Assembly (NCBI GenBank): GCA_022702545.1
Contig: JAHRBC010000001.1
Span: 2,232,001 to 2,296,000 of the forward strand
DNA from: Phycomyces nitens
Taxonomy: Eukaryota; Mucoromycota; Mucoromycetes; Mucorales; Phycomycetaceae
Reading direction: 5' to 3'
DNA: 64,000 bases
The notes beneath the pieces were generated by a model. That model was not told where the DNA came from and did no database searches. It worked only from the letters and a program-made list of their open reading frames with translations. Shown here piece after piece: positions 42,501 to 53,444 of this stretch. The stretch's first letter is position 1, and each line of letters opens with the position of its first letter. The position numbers and the translations under genes were made by a program.

Positions 42501-43405
42501 TGGTTAGCTTTAATTGTGGCTTTATTTGCCCTTGTCTGCAGGGTCATAGTCCAATGCCTATATGCATTGAGCCTTTTTTTATCTATTTATTTGGCAATTA
42601 TACTGTGAGACCAATATTCAATGCTGCCCATCACTACCGGATTCATTTCGTTGTAAGGATCTCGGGTCCTTTTTCATTGTCTAAATAATTTAAATGGTGT
42701 ATTTTCATTGGCGGAGATAATTCTAGTTTTTTGGAAGCACAAATACGAAATACGGTTGGTTACCCAGATTTAAAGAAAAAGTGCACAAAGAGATACACTT
42801 TGTCATACTCGATCTACTCTGATCTACATTTTCCTATGACGCTTACAAATTTGTTACCAACTGGAATTTGGCGTCCAAGACTATTTATTTATATCTTGCT
42901 TAAATTCAGGTACAACATAAAACCCGTAAACAGGGTCGGTGGGTCGGGAACAAGTATTAAAAAGAAACAACTTCTTTGGCCAAAAATAACTAATCAGCCA
43001 ATTTTTTAACCTGCTTTTCAAATATCTGTATAAAATGCCCAAATTGACACCTCTTGGTATTAAGTGAGCCAATATATTACGCCCAGTTTTATTTATATTT
43101 TTATAGTAAATGCAGCAACTCATGATCATCAATGACTCTATTCAAACAGACTACTGAGGATATTATTAGTTATATTAAAACAAATAACATACTGCTGTAG
43201 AAATGTATTTATAGTTGGTGGCTTTGCCAGTATAGCCATTCTATTTCGAATATCCAAGACTAACGTATCATCGGTCTACTTCTACAACTGTGGCTTTTGC
43301 ATCAATACTATGATTCAATACTATAACTATTCTCATAAGCCCTTGTTTATTTCAGTTTCTGTTACGTTCTTGCCAAGATACTCTACTCTTCTCTCTATCT
43401 TGCTA
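39523..43405. other. Gene-poor AT-rich region of 3.9 kb
   Basis: This is the largest gap in the window, between divergent MFS and 7-TM genes. It has only short frames (39754-39954, 41538-41750, 42731-43009) with no recognisable product. A less AT-rich island at about 40080-40400 holds a GGCGGGAA word and short inverted words (CAGATC...GATCTG around 40175-40213). Recurrent GACCAAAA/GGTCCA words at 40760-41115 hint at a decayed repeat. Nothing is firmly supported. Confidence 0.5.
40157..40169 (+). promoter_or_regulatory. E2F-like motif
   Basis: TTGGCGGGAAAAA matches the E2F/DP core GGCGGGAA. A second copy, AAAGGCGGGAAA, lies at 40775-40786. Both are in the gene-poor gap, 0.6-1.3 kb upstream of the MFS gene. 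A DP partner gene is encoded at 51217-52337. Occurrence by chance is possible. Confidence 0.3.
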
Positions 43406-44455
43406 ATGTTGGACTTACAAGAAAGCTTCTGGGTGTCTTATACCGTCGTCTTCTTTATCCTTGCAGTTATACTCCTAGGACGCATACGCTCCAGCTGGTT
43501 ATTAGTTCCATTTATATTGTTTGCAATTCTTGCAGATACGGACCTTATTCTTAAACTTGTCCAAGCCTATCCACCAGCAAGCGATGCACTCGAAATGGCG
43601 AGAAGAAGTTCAGCAATTCATCGACTATCAATACTGTCAATCTTACTATTTGACGGCATAATCGTATCCCAACTGGTATTCATAAATCACCTCGCAATCG
43701 CCTTTTCTCAACGCACCCGATGGGCCAGTCTTCGATATTTTGAGCCATCCGAAAAATCCTTGATAGAACCTAATATGAGTGTTATAACCAAAGACGATCT
43801 AACCCCATCACCTGTTCGACCCTGGGCCTATTGGCTCAACCTGGTCATCTTGGTTCTATACATCATAATTACCCTCGTATTCATTGGCTTTGAGATCATT
43901 GAGCGTACCAACGACACTTCCTACCCATTGGTAGTCCCGATCTGCACTACAGGCATGGCTGTCTTGGCAGTAATCAATGCTATTGTCGTATGGGGCAGTA
44001 ACCAGTTCAGATCTGCACGTCATATCCGAGTCCTTCGCCAAAACCATCGAAACCTGAGCTATCTCCTTTTGTCTCCAATCCTCTTTTCGCTTGCCATTAC
44101 CACCACGACCACCCTTGCTTGGTTGCTATATTTCGCCACATCCGCACCTGTCACTCCAACCCTTCCAATCACCTCTGTAGTCTGGCTTATACTAGAGTGC
44201 CTATTAATATATCTACCGTTTTTTGGTATTCTGCTAATGTGTTTCTTTGTCCATAAACTGGACCTTCTTTGCATCTACCAGCCAAAACTTTCACCTTCTT
44301 CAAGCCTCACAGCTCGTAAGCCTGTGACAACCGCACGTAAGGATTCAATCCAAAAGGACGGCGAAGATGGCTTTGTTCGTCTCAGCTTAGAAAACACTTT
44401 CCCCTTGTCTGTGCCACCCGCCGCAGCCCCACATCACCATGCAATGCGCACATAA
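43406..44455 (+). CDS. Seven-transmembrane orphan membrane protein
   Basis: Single exon. I choose the ATG at 43406 (MLDLQESFWVSY), giving 349 residues; the frame opens at 43310, but the extra N-terminus looks like leader sequence. Seven hydrophobic helices can be placed at about residues 8-27, 31-54, 73-102, 141-166, 175-200, 216-245 and 254-283, and a Ser/Thr/Lys-rich tail of about 65 residues ends in HHHAMRT. Seven helices with a polar C-terminal tail resemble a GPCR-like layout, but no family motif (DRY, NPxxY, PQ-loop, retinal lysine) was found. Function is unknown. It ends 207 bases before tRNase Z on the same strand. Confidence 0.75.
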   Translation: MLDLQESFWVSYTVVFFILAVILLGRIRSSWLLVPFILFAILADTDLILKLVQAYPPASDALEMARRSSAIHRLSILSILLFDGIIVSQLVFINHLAIAFSQRTRWASLRYFEPSEKSLIEPNMSVITKDDLTPSPVRPWAYWLNLVILVLYIIITLVFIGFEIIERTNDTSYPLVVPICTTGMAVLAVINAIVVWGSNQFRSARHIRVLRQNHRNLSYLLLSPILFSLAITTTTTLAWLLYFATSAPVTPTLPITSVVWLILECLLIYLPFFGILLMCFFVHKLDLLCIYQPKLSPSSSLTARKPVTTARKDSIQKDGEDGFVRLSLENTFPLSVPPAAAPHHHAMRT

Positions 44456-44662
44456 GCACATACCGGTATCCATTCTTCTCATCGGTTATCCTCTTTATAA
44501 TAAACAAACCAAACCATATTCATTTAATAAGTTGAGCCACCGCTGTCATTTCCCTTTTTTTTCTCTTTTCTTCTCTTCTCTCTTTCCCTTTCTAATTTCT
44601 AAACATCGGCAAAGCCTACCAAAGATATAGATATATATATAAATCTATATATAAAGTGCTAC

Positions 44663-45841
44663 ATGGTCAACTATATGGACATCACCTTTCTTGGCACAGG
44701 AAGTGCTCAGCCAAGTGCAACACGAAATCACCAAGCCATGGCTCTCCGCTTGAATGGCGACATTTGGATGTTTGATTGTGGAGAGGCAACTCAGCATCAG
44801 ATGCAGAAGAGTAAACTAAAAATGGGTCGCATTACACGCATATTTATTACACACATGCATGGTGATCATTGTTTTGGTTTGGCACCATTGTTATGTAGTA
44901 TGACCGAGAACCTGAATTCTGGCCTGCCGCGTGCCAATGACCCACCAATTGAGATTTATGGACCTCGTCCATTGCGACATTGGCTGAGAACCAGTCTGAA
45001 ATCCACTTATTCTCATCTCGGACGCCCTTACCGTGTCCATGAACTTTTGTTGGACAGCGACACGGCTGATACGAGCACTGATTATCACGACAGCGAGCTT
45101 CCTGGAGAGAACCTGCGGCTTATCCAGGACACCCAAAATCCAAACAAAGCTCCGCATTATGTGATGAACTGTACAGAAGATAATGTCGCCTATACAGTCT
45201 TGGGTGTCCCAATTAAACACTCTATCCCTTCCCTCGGGTTTCTTGTCCAGGAACCCGAGTTTCCCGGCCAGTTAGACATCAAGACACTCACACCAATCCT
45301 ACAAAGAAATTCTGAAGCACTAAGGGCTCAGGGATACAAGAATCCTCTGGCTATTTTAGGCCAACTCCAGCGAACATTAAAACCAGTGACATTACCCGAT
45401 GGGGCTATTCTTATGCCACCTGTGGCGCGCCCAGGAAGACAGATTGTTATTCTGGGCGACACCTCGGACGCCTCTCCCATAATCACTCTCTGCAGACCCA
45501 ATCCCCATTTGCTAGTCCATGAGGCCACCAATGCTTTGACTAGTCTAGATAGAGTGGGTCTCAAGATAGGCGCCCAACCGCCCACACAACAAGAGGTGGA
45601 GGAAAAGGCATTGTCTCATGGACATTCCACTCCACAGATGGCTGGAAAACTAGCACACCAAATGGGTGTCAAGAAGATGATCTTGACCCATTTTAGTGTG
45701 CGTTACAAGGGAGACGAGAGTCTGGAGAGCTTGGAGATTATGGAGGAAATCCGGTCCTTGGCAGTCAAAGAGTTTGGAGAAAGGAAAAACGATGTTTATT
45801 GTGCTAGAGACCTTTGGTCATTCGAAATAAAGTATGACTGA
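44663..45841 (+). CDS. Ribonuclease Z, short form (ELAC1-like)
   Basis: Single exon of 392 residues. tRNase Z cuts the 3' trailer from precursor tRNAs before CCA addition. The metallo-beta-lactamase signature THMHGDHCFG (Zn-binding HxHxDH), FDCGEATQHQM, LLVHEATNAL (HEAT motif), GHSTPQMAG (HST motif) and LTHFSVRY are all present, so it looks catalytically complete. The short length (about 360-390) and single catalytic domain mark it as tRNase Z-S rather than the ~800-residue long form. The N-terminal loop reads PSATRN, where many tRNase Z enzymes have PxKxRN. The conserved domain begins MDITFLGTGS, so the ATG at 44675 is a possible start. A TATAAAG lies only 8 nt before 44663 and favours the later start. 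Confidence 0.93.
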   Translation: MVNYMDITFLGTGSAQPSATRNHQAMALRLNGDIWMFDCGEATQHQMQKSKLKMGRITRIFITHMHGDHCFGLAPLLCSMTENLNSGLPRANDPPIEIYGPRPLRHWLRTSLKSTYSHLGRPYRVHELLLDSDTADTSTDYHDSELPGENLRLIQDTQNPNKAPHYVMNCTEDNVAYTVLGVPIKHSIPSLGFLVQEPEFPGQLDIKTLTPILQRNSEALRAQGYKNPLAILGQLQRTLKPVTLPDGAILMPPVARPGRQIVILGDTSDASPIITLCRPNPHLLVHEATNALTSLDRVGLKIGAQPPTQQEVEEKALSHGHSTPQMAGKLAHQMGVKKMILTHFSVRYKGDESLESLEIMEEIRSLAVKEFGERKNDVYCARDLWSFEIKYD

Positions 45842-45929
45842 GAGCACGATACTTGGCTTCTATTTAACGGGCAGGATAGAAAGAGGGTCCCCCTTTGCAT
45901 TCTCTTGCCGAATGACCAGGCTAGACAAT

Positions 45930-48430
45930 TTATATGAGTACGAGAGATAATGTATAAGCTATGCTAAGGTGCCCATTGTTTTGACCATGCCTTACCTGGA
46001 AGCAGTTTTGGCAGACAATCGGCTTATGGCGTATGTCCCGATCAAACCCGTGATTTTTCCAAACAGGTTTTTCCTCTGCAGGCTGGAATCGATATGGTCC
46101 CCGTCCCTCGTTTGGCTTCTTTTCCATCGAGCTGTGGAACGGTGGGGGTGAGTTACGGCTGTACCTTTTGGGATCCGAGTGGCCCAGAGGTTTCCTGAAT
46201 CCTACGGGAGACACTGAGCGTCTGTTTGTATAAATTCTGCCTGTCCTGCTACGACTACGACTACGACTGCGACTACGGCTACGGCTACGGCTACGACTAT
46301 GACTACGGCCACGACTACTGCTGCTTCCACTACGACTGCGACTGCGACTGCGACTTTCTCCAGAAGATCTGCTGTGACTACGACTGCGACTGTGGCTGTT
46401 GCTACGGCTACGGCCTCGGCTACGGCTACGGCTTCCGCTGGAAGATCTTCCACGACTATAGCTGTGACTGGATGACCGATATTGGTGTCTTCTATTCAAT
46501 TACACACACACACAATATATATATATATAAGCATATATATATATATTAATCTATTCAATTAAGCTTTCACTATTTTTACTTACCTTCTTTCAGGGCTTCC
46601 CTTGTACCTACTCGGACTTCTTCCTCTACTTGGGCTACGATCATCTGGATATCTTCTCGAACGTCTGTCGTATTTGTCTGAATGCCTCGAGCTGCCCCGT
46701 CTTTTTCGTTTCCCTTCATCTTTCTCCATATCACGCTCATTTCTTAGAGACCATTCTTTAATTCGCTCATAGAATCCATTGAGATAGTCGGGTTCCCACC
46801 CATTACGATCCACTCGACCATCGGTATTTTCTTCAAAGGTATCCGAATGATCGGCCAGATCCAAACCATCATAAAAGTCTTCGAGCGGTTCTTTTAAATC
46901 GTCTGCTGTGGGTACCTTTTGTTGGCTTTGATGGTATTGTTGTATCACGGCAGGGTCGATCGGTGTGTAGGGTTCAGTTCCATTCTGTTCCAAATAATAT
47001 ATTCATACACATGTGTATAATGCTTTGTATATTTACACGCCCGTTCCTTTTTATTTTGCCCATATTTTGGTGCCTAATCCCCTCTTTTTTTTAAAAATCT
47101 TCAATGAAGAATTTTTTGGTTTACCTTGTGGGCGGTCACCATCCAACCGGCCGGGAGTTCGTAGTATCTTTTTGGAGGAGAGGCTGGAAGTGTGGGTGGA
47201 GCTGACGGTTGAGTAGGGTTGGGAAGCTTTCCAGAGGTTGGAATTGCAGATGTGGATGAAAGAGGCGCAGGTGCATTATAGGGACCTCCACCCATTCCTC
47301 TTCCAAGATGGGGTCTGGGAGGCATGCCAAGATGGGCTGGCATTTGTATAGGCATCTTTACAGGATTCGGATTCTCCATCGGGGGCATACTCATAGGACC
47401 CATTGGCCCAGGTGGTACAAATGGAGGTCTGAACCCTGGCATCATGCCTTGCATTCCGGGTGGTCCAAGCACTGGCATGTGAGGAGGAGGAGGTATATAG
47501 ACATTCTCACGAATTGAATGGATTATATTTGGAGCAAAGAAGTTTTTGTCTCCCCAGATCGTCATGACCTGGACCAAAAGATGTAATGCTAAATTCCCAA
47601 AACACCTATGTATATCTAATAAGCCTGTGTATTTATTACCTTGTTCACCTTGGCTTTTGTCATCTCATTTGCACCCGGACAATGGTAGACTGTTCTCAGC
47701 AAAGGCACCAATCGGTGCAAGATCAAGTCCTTCATCCAGCCCAATTGACGACGAATGCTATCAGAAAGTGTCCATTTGCTCACAATAAGACTCTTTTTTT
47801 TATATATATACATATATATACATATATATATATATAATTTGGCTTGCTTGTTAGCCATTCTTACCAGTGAAACAAGACATCATTGATCAGATAGAGCAAG
47901 TGTAGACGTTCTTCAAAGGTTGGTTTTGATAAAGACAGAGCGAGAATGAAATCTATCAAGGCTTCTGCTCTAGCAGGATGGCAGCAATACTCAAATGACC
48001 ATGTTTTTCCTGCCTATTGAAATGACGATCAATGGTCGATTGTATTGTTGTTGGTTTCTTTCTTTTTTTTTTTTTAATAAAAAGAGTAGTTTACTTCAAT
48101 ATTTGCCCTTGAGCAATCTTGCATAATCATCTGGAGAATCATTCTCAGGTCATCTAGTGCTTTTATCATCTTGTCATTGCCTAGATCTGCCAATGTGCTA
48201 CGTAATATATCATGTTTCTCGGCAACCATGACCTGCTCATGAGGCATTGGAGGCATCATTCCAGGCACAAATTGCCTGTGAGGTGGGCGTGGACCCATAA
48301 ACGCTTATTTCATTTTGATATGAATATATTGTTCGACTCAAGAGATTGGCTTTATAAATGTACATGTTGATACACTAAATTTATGTATACAAGTATATTT
48401 TTGTGTGTTTTTACCGTAATAAGGGTCCAT
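45930..48430 (-). CDS. CHERP-like CID and RS-domain splicing protein
   Basis: Multi-exon minus-strand gene. A 16-nt first exon (48415-48430, MDPYY) joins the exon beginning at 48303, giving MDPYYAFMGPRPPHRQFVPGM. The CID-like N-terminal region contains AEKHDILRSTLADLGNDKM, HPARAEALIDFILALSLS and LHLLYLINDVLFHW. A Pro/Met/Gly-rich linker follows, then YYELPAGWMVTAHK and GTEPYTPIDP, which match the human CHERP segment (YYDLPAGLM..., YKPLDP). The C-terminus is a long Arg/Ser domain. CHERP associates with U2 snRNP/SF3b and affects splicing. No N-terminal SURP domain was found here. The final exon may contain one more short intron near 45970-46000, so the C-terminal 20 residues are uncertain. Confidence 0.82.
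46249..46446 (-). repeat. RS-domain hexanucleotide repeats
   Basis: Tandem CGTAGT/CGCAGT-like hexamers on the minus strand encode the SRSRSR tract of the CHERP-like protein. The complementary strand shows long Tyr/Asp/Cys frames that are shadows. Confidence 0.85.
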
Positions 48431-48856
48431 GCTCTTTTGTCAAGAATCGTTTAGGTAACTTATACATTGATTAAACAACTGGTTCCTTTTTGTTATAAGT
48501 ATGTGAAGACATCATCAAAACAGTCACAGGAGCCAAAAAACAATAATTAATCAATTAATCAATTAATTTGTTAATTTTAAAAAAAAAGGTGCACTGAAAA
48601 ATGCAGAAAATATAAAGTGGGCCAGGCTTTGTGTATTCTTGGTGGAGTTTTATATATATATATATCTAGTCCTAAAACCAGCTTAAAATGTGCCGGAGTA
48701 AAACAAGACACTTTTTTTGTGCCCTTTTTGATTGGGTTTGGGTCCAGAGATGATGTGAAGGTGGCGTGAAAAGAAGGACTGGATTTAGACAGCCGCTTGC
48801 TTCCTCTTCTTTCTAGCACTCTTTTTTTTCTTTGCCTAAAACTTCTTTAAACTTCA

Positions 48857-50756
48857 ATGACCACAAGTAAGACATTTCTAAATGAGCTATAGACTAAAAC
48901 TTCCTTGGTAGATCTTCGTATTGCCTGTGTGGTATGAGCAGTAATTAAATAATAAAAACGATTAGAACAAGACTTTTAAGGCTTTTATTCATATTCTGAC
49001 ATGCCAACCCTCCATCTTAGATGGTAGGACTGCCTGCCAGAGGAAAGACCTACATTGCTCAAAAGGGTAAGTGACTGTCACACTAGGACAAATGTCTAAA
49101 ACAGAGCATGGTGTGCACCTCTTTAACATTCAACAATATAGTCTGCCGTTACTTGACATGGCTAGGAATCAACACAAAAGTGTTTAATGTCGGAAACTAT
49201 CGCCGCCAACTCCACGGAGCAAATCTCTGTCATACATTCTTTGACCCTCACAACGAGGTTGGTCAGCAACAACGCAGAGAGGCAGCCGATGCTGCACTGC
49301 ACGACATGATCCGCTGGTTCAATGAAGACCAGGGTATTGTAGCCATTTATGATGCCACAAACAGCACCCACGAACGCCGCCAGTGGATCCATGACAAACT
49401 GGCAAAGGAGGATACACAAGTGTTCTTTATTGAGAGCATCTGTCAGGACGAAGAGCTTATTGTGGCCAATATCAAGGATGTCAAGCTTTCCTCACCAGAT
49501 TATGCCAATGTGGATCCTGCCCTTGCTGCCGATGATTTTAAAGCCCGCATTGACCATTACAAAGAACAATACGAGACGATCACTGAAAAGGACTTTACGT
49601 ACATTAAGCTGATCAACGTCGGCAGCCAGGTCGTAATCAATCTCGTAAAGGGATATCTGGAGTCCCGGATTGTTTACTACCTCATGAACCTCCATATTGT
49701 GCCCCGGAAGATCTATATGAGCCGAGTAAGCCTTGAAGCCTTTGCACGTGTATCGTACTCATGTTTGTTCTTTAGCATGGTGAGTCAGCATACAATCTGA
49801 GCGGAAAGCTTGGAGGCGACTCCTACCTCTCCCCACGAGGTGAGATGTATGCAATTAAACTGCCAGACCTCATCAACGAGCACCTCGGAAATAAGCCCTT
49901 GACAGTCTGGACATCTACCATGAAGCGTACGATTCAGACTGCCGAGGGTCTCATGTACCCTAAGCTCCAGTGGAAGGCTCTGGATGAGCTAGACGCTGGT
50001 GTGTGCGACGGCATGACCTATGAAGAGATTGAGGTAAGCACCATTGTCTTGAAACCCTTGGTCTGACTCCAAGACAGGAAAAATATCCCGAAGACTATGC
50101 CAACCGAGACGAAGACAAATTCAACTACCGCTACAGGGGCGGAGAGGTATGCAAGAAGATTGGGTTGGGTTGGGTTGGGTTAGATAGATTACTAACCCAA
50201 ACACTAGTCCTATCGCGATGTTGTGCTTCGTCTGGAGCCAGTTATCATGGACCTCGAGCGCCAGGAGAACATTTTGATTATTGGCCACCAGGCTATCCTG
50301 AGATGTATTTACGCCTATTTTATGAACCACAGCCACGAAGACCTTCCCTACCTCAAGATTCCTCTCCACACCCTTATCGAACTCACACCAAAGGCATATG
50401 GGTGTGAAGAGAAGCGCTTCAAGGGTAAGTTGAAACAAATGTCAGGAACCAAACTGACAATTTCTCTAGTGGACATTGAGGCCGTAGATACCCATAGAGC
50501 CAAACCTACAGCTCGGGCCAACTCTATCCGTAAAAAGCCTGTGTGTAGCGACACTAGTTCGGGGGACAGGCCAAGTGGAAGCCTTAAACTTAAGCTTCCA
50601 CCTGTGGGCGCCAGTGGTGAGATAATCAAGGAACCCATGAGCCCATTGATTCCCATTAGTCCCAAATTGTTCCCTCAGCCAAAAGGAGCTAAATCGTCTT
50701 TAAACAGCCCAATTGAGCCAGATATGAGCACACTTCATTTGGAGGACAAGGATTAA
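48857..50756 (+). CDS. 6-phosphofructo-2-kinase / fructose-2,6-bisphosphatase
   Basis: Eight exons (48857-48866, 48912-48931, 49021-49066, 49142-49725, 49776-50033, 50078-50146, 50208-50424, 50470-50756) give 496 residues. The enzyme makes and breaks fructose-2,6-bisphosphate, which controls glycolysis against gluconeogenesis. The very short first exons spell [20 protein letters not shown], containing the kinase P-loop GLPARGKT. Kinase motifs VFNVGNYRR and [11 protein letters not shown] follow. The phosphatase half has RHGESAYN (phospho-histidine), [26 protein letters not shown] and GHQAILRC, so both activities look intact. A Ser/Pro-rich tail of about 95 residues could be a phosphoregulatory site. 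It diverges from the CHERP-like gene across 426 bases. Confidence 0.95.
50160..50182 (+). repeat. GGGTT repeats inside a PFK-2 intron
   Basis: Four GGGTT units followed by AG lie within the 61-nt intron 50147-50207. They resemble telomere-type G-rich repeats but are short. CTAACCC downstream (50192-50198) is complementary and also supplies the branch site. Confidence 0.6.
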
Positions 50757-51216
50757 AGAATTCTACATAAATTGTAATTGTAATGTAATATTTTTTGTTT
50801 TTAAAAAAAAGACAAGGCGGTTTGGGAATGGTTCATTTTTGTATGAATTATACGCTTTCGTATCTGTGGTTTGTGATTTATTTAATATATGGTGAATGTG
50901 TATATGTATATATGTATATATATGTGTGTGTATGTGTGTGTGTGTGATTTATAATTGGTACTTGTGCATGCGTGTGAAGTATAGATGTTAAATACAATAT
51001 GAGTGAGTTGAGCATAAATATATAACAAGGTCAAGAAATTACTAGAGTTCGATCAATAAATAAATAAAAAGAATAAGAAAAAGAGTGCTTTTAGAGTGAA
51101 TAGATGACTGTGCATGTGTAAGTGAAAGGTGGGGGACTATATACGAAAAAATAATAAAAAGGAATTGAAAAGAGAGAAATGGGTTAACTTAGGTGGGTTA
51201 TTAGTTGCGGACAGAC
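50757..51216. other. Convergent 3' gap with TA/GT microsatellite
   Basis: This region lies between the PFK-2 and DP stop codons. A TATG/GT repeat spans 50898-50946. No gene was seen. Confidence 0.6.
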
Positions 51217-52337
51217 TTAGGAGACAATGCTGACAGGAGAAAGAACGGAAGGGGTAGATTCGGGCAAATACTTGTGCCAAGACTGGTCAGGCAGCCAGAC
51301 TGCTGGGTGAGACGACAAGGGAAGCTCAAGGCAGTCGAGGATGTCATAGACAGGGTATTTAGACATCTTATCGTCGCAGATAATCTCATTGTTGCGTCCA
51401 GCTGTCAGGCGAATGGGCAATTCAGAAGACTGTGTAGGTGGAGGCGAGTTTTGGTTGCGATAGATGAGCTGTCTGATCTTGACATACTGGCCAACTTTGG
51501 TGCTCAATTGACGAGTTGTCTGCTGTGTACGAGAGATGAGTTCGGCCTGAAGTCTCTCTTCTTGTTCGATTTGTTGTTGAAGCTGCTTTGCGCGGTCTCC
51601 GGTCTCTGAAGAAGGCTTGAGAGTAGATGGAATTCCGAGCCACTTGATTTCTTTCTTGTTTTTGGATATGATGTTCATTGCCATCAACACATTTAGGGCA
51701 TCATAAACCCTGCGACGAATATTCTTTTGGTCATAAACAGGCTGATAAACAATGAGTAAGAAGATCAAGCAAAAAAAAATGAAGGCATTTTGATGATTTA
51801 CCTCGTCTCCGGGATTAAGGGCTTGGATGTCCTGAGCCAATTGATCGGCCACCTAAAAATAACAAAGCAAAAAGGTTAGGATATCAAGAATAGAGTCATA
51901 TGTTTCAATTGACTTGCCTCGTTGTAGGTCGTGACACCTTTGGCTGCAACCTTTTCGCACACCTGTTTACTAAAATGGCGGAGTCCCTTTGTTGCGCGTG
52001 GAAGGTCAAGGGAAGCAGGGAGTGATTTACGCTTCTTGAACGACTGTACCGAATTGCAGGGTCTTCCTCTCTTTACGGACAAGGAAATAGGGTTGCTGAA
52101 ATGAGACTGATAGTTGGACAGGGTCTCTTCTTCATCAAGACGACGTAACTCAGGGTCCGAATTGAGCAGAGAGGCAATGGAGGCCTTGCGATTAGGGGTG
52201 TTCTGAATAAACGGAAAGGTGGCTGGTGGCGACAAGGGGCTGGTGGCGAGGGGACTGGTGGCGAGGGGACTGGTGGCGGGAGTGAGGATGTGGTGAATCG
52301 ACGGAAGGGACTTTTGGTTGTTTCTGGGAGTAAACAT
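51217..52337 (-). CDS. Transcription factor DP (E2F dimerisation partner)
   Basis: Three exons (51918-52337, 51802-51852, 51217-51741) give 331 residues. DP proteins pair with E2F to bind TTTSGCGC-type sites and control G1/S genes. The winged-helix domain is split by introns: GLRHFSKQVCEKVAAKGVTTYNE, VADQLAQDIQALNPGDE, then PVYDQKNIRRRVYDALNVL with the RRRVYDALNVL DNA-contact helix and AMNIISKNKKEIKWLGIP. A coiled-coil dimerisation segment follows (QLQQQIEQEERLQAELISR). The N-terminal 100 residues are Ser/Pro/Thr-rich with three LATSPLSP-like repeats. The first intron (51853-51917) has a GC donor (GCAAGT), required to give NEVADQL as in the family. Confidence 0.92.
51853..51917 (-). other. 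GC-AG intron in the DP gene
   Basis: On the minus strand the donor is GCAAGT after AACGAG, and the acceptor is TTTTTAG before GTGGCC. The join gives NEVADQL, the conserved DP sequence. A GT four bases downstream would change the frame. Confidence 0.8.
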
Positions 52338-53444
52338 TTTTTTTAAATAAAAATTGCTTTGGTGGTTGAAGGAGGGTAAGGAAGGAAGAAGTGATTGAAT
52401 ACAAAAAGGCCAATTTATGCAGAGCGAGGGATTGCTTATATAGATATAAAATTAGCAGAGAATGAAGTTGGCCAATATGATTTCAACTTGTCCAAACATG
52501 GACTCCATTTCATATTTACGAGTATTGACTGTTGCCGTGTCATTAATAACTAGTTAATTATTCAAAGTTTTATTGGGCTCCTCGGAACAGTTTCCGTTGG
52601 TAATGCTGTCAAACATACATCTTGTAGCTTTCAGTGCAATTCATTAGATACCCTTTCTTACATCTCCGATCCAACCATATGGAAGCCTAAATCGAATCCC
52701 TGCTCATTCGACGCGAATTTGGTGTAGAGGTGAATGTACAAAAAGATACCATGCTTGTCCAAGCAAATGAACACAAACCAACAGAAATCCCAAGTACACC
52801 GAGACACAACCGCATTGTCCCTCCGCGTGTATCTCAAGAATATATAAACTAATAAATAGCCTTAATTCTCTATACTCTGGGCCAATTTGACTTTTTTGTT
52901 CTTGATGGTCTAGGTTGACTAGGCACGGCATTAGGCTCTAGTTGGATGAGTTGGCCTTTTTGGTCTGACAACTGTCGGTAGAAAAAAAACTCTATTAAAC
53001 TCAAAAAGAAACACAAGCTAAATAGCTGCAATTTTGTCCTTCCAATTTGTGTGTGTATGTGTGTATGTGTGTGTGTGTTTTTTTAAGACAAGTATTACAA
53101 GTAGCTTTCACATGTATTTTTAATGGACCACCATATATTTTTGTAGAGGTCAGTGCATATTGCCGACAAGAGGTGACCATATGTCTTCCACATGGAAAAC
53201 ATGTCTTATTTTAGCGCACATACTTTATTTTCACCTACTCTTAATACCAATACTAATGCTAATGCTAATAATAAAATGTGTGGGTTGAATGCCTTGATTT
53301 GGTTAATATCGATTTATTAGATTCTTTAATCATTATCTCCACCAAAATCTAATCTACTCTACTCCAAGACTTGGCTGCCATTATCCTCATATATATATAT
53401 ATTTATATATTTATAATATATATCCCTACAGGCACATTTGGCAG
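52338..53444. other. Intergenic region upstream of DP, no gene seen
   Basis: This 1.1 kb gap includes the DP promoter and the 3' end of the CBS/PB1 gene. It has a GT-rich microsatellite near 53049-53080 and a TA run near 53390. The 75-codon minus frame at 52704-52931 has no recognisable features. Confidence 0.55.

Noticed and set aside
42731..43009. 92-codon plus-strand frame in the gene-poor gap
   Set aside because: No recognisable domain, low-complexity surroundings and no splice or promoter support.
46226..46549. Tyr/Asp/Cys-rich plus-strand frame and Ala/Val-rich minus frame
   Set aside because: Both are shadows of the RS-domain hexamer repeats of the CHERP-like gene.
52704..52931. 75-codon minus-strand frame upstream of DP
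   Set aside because: No conserved features; likely chance within an intergenic region.
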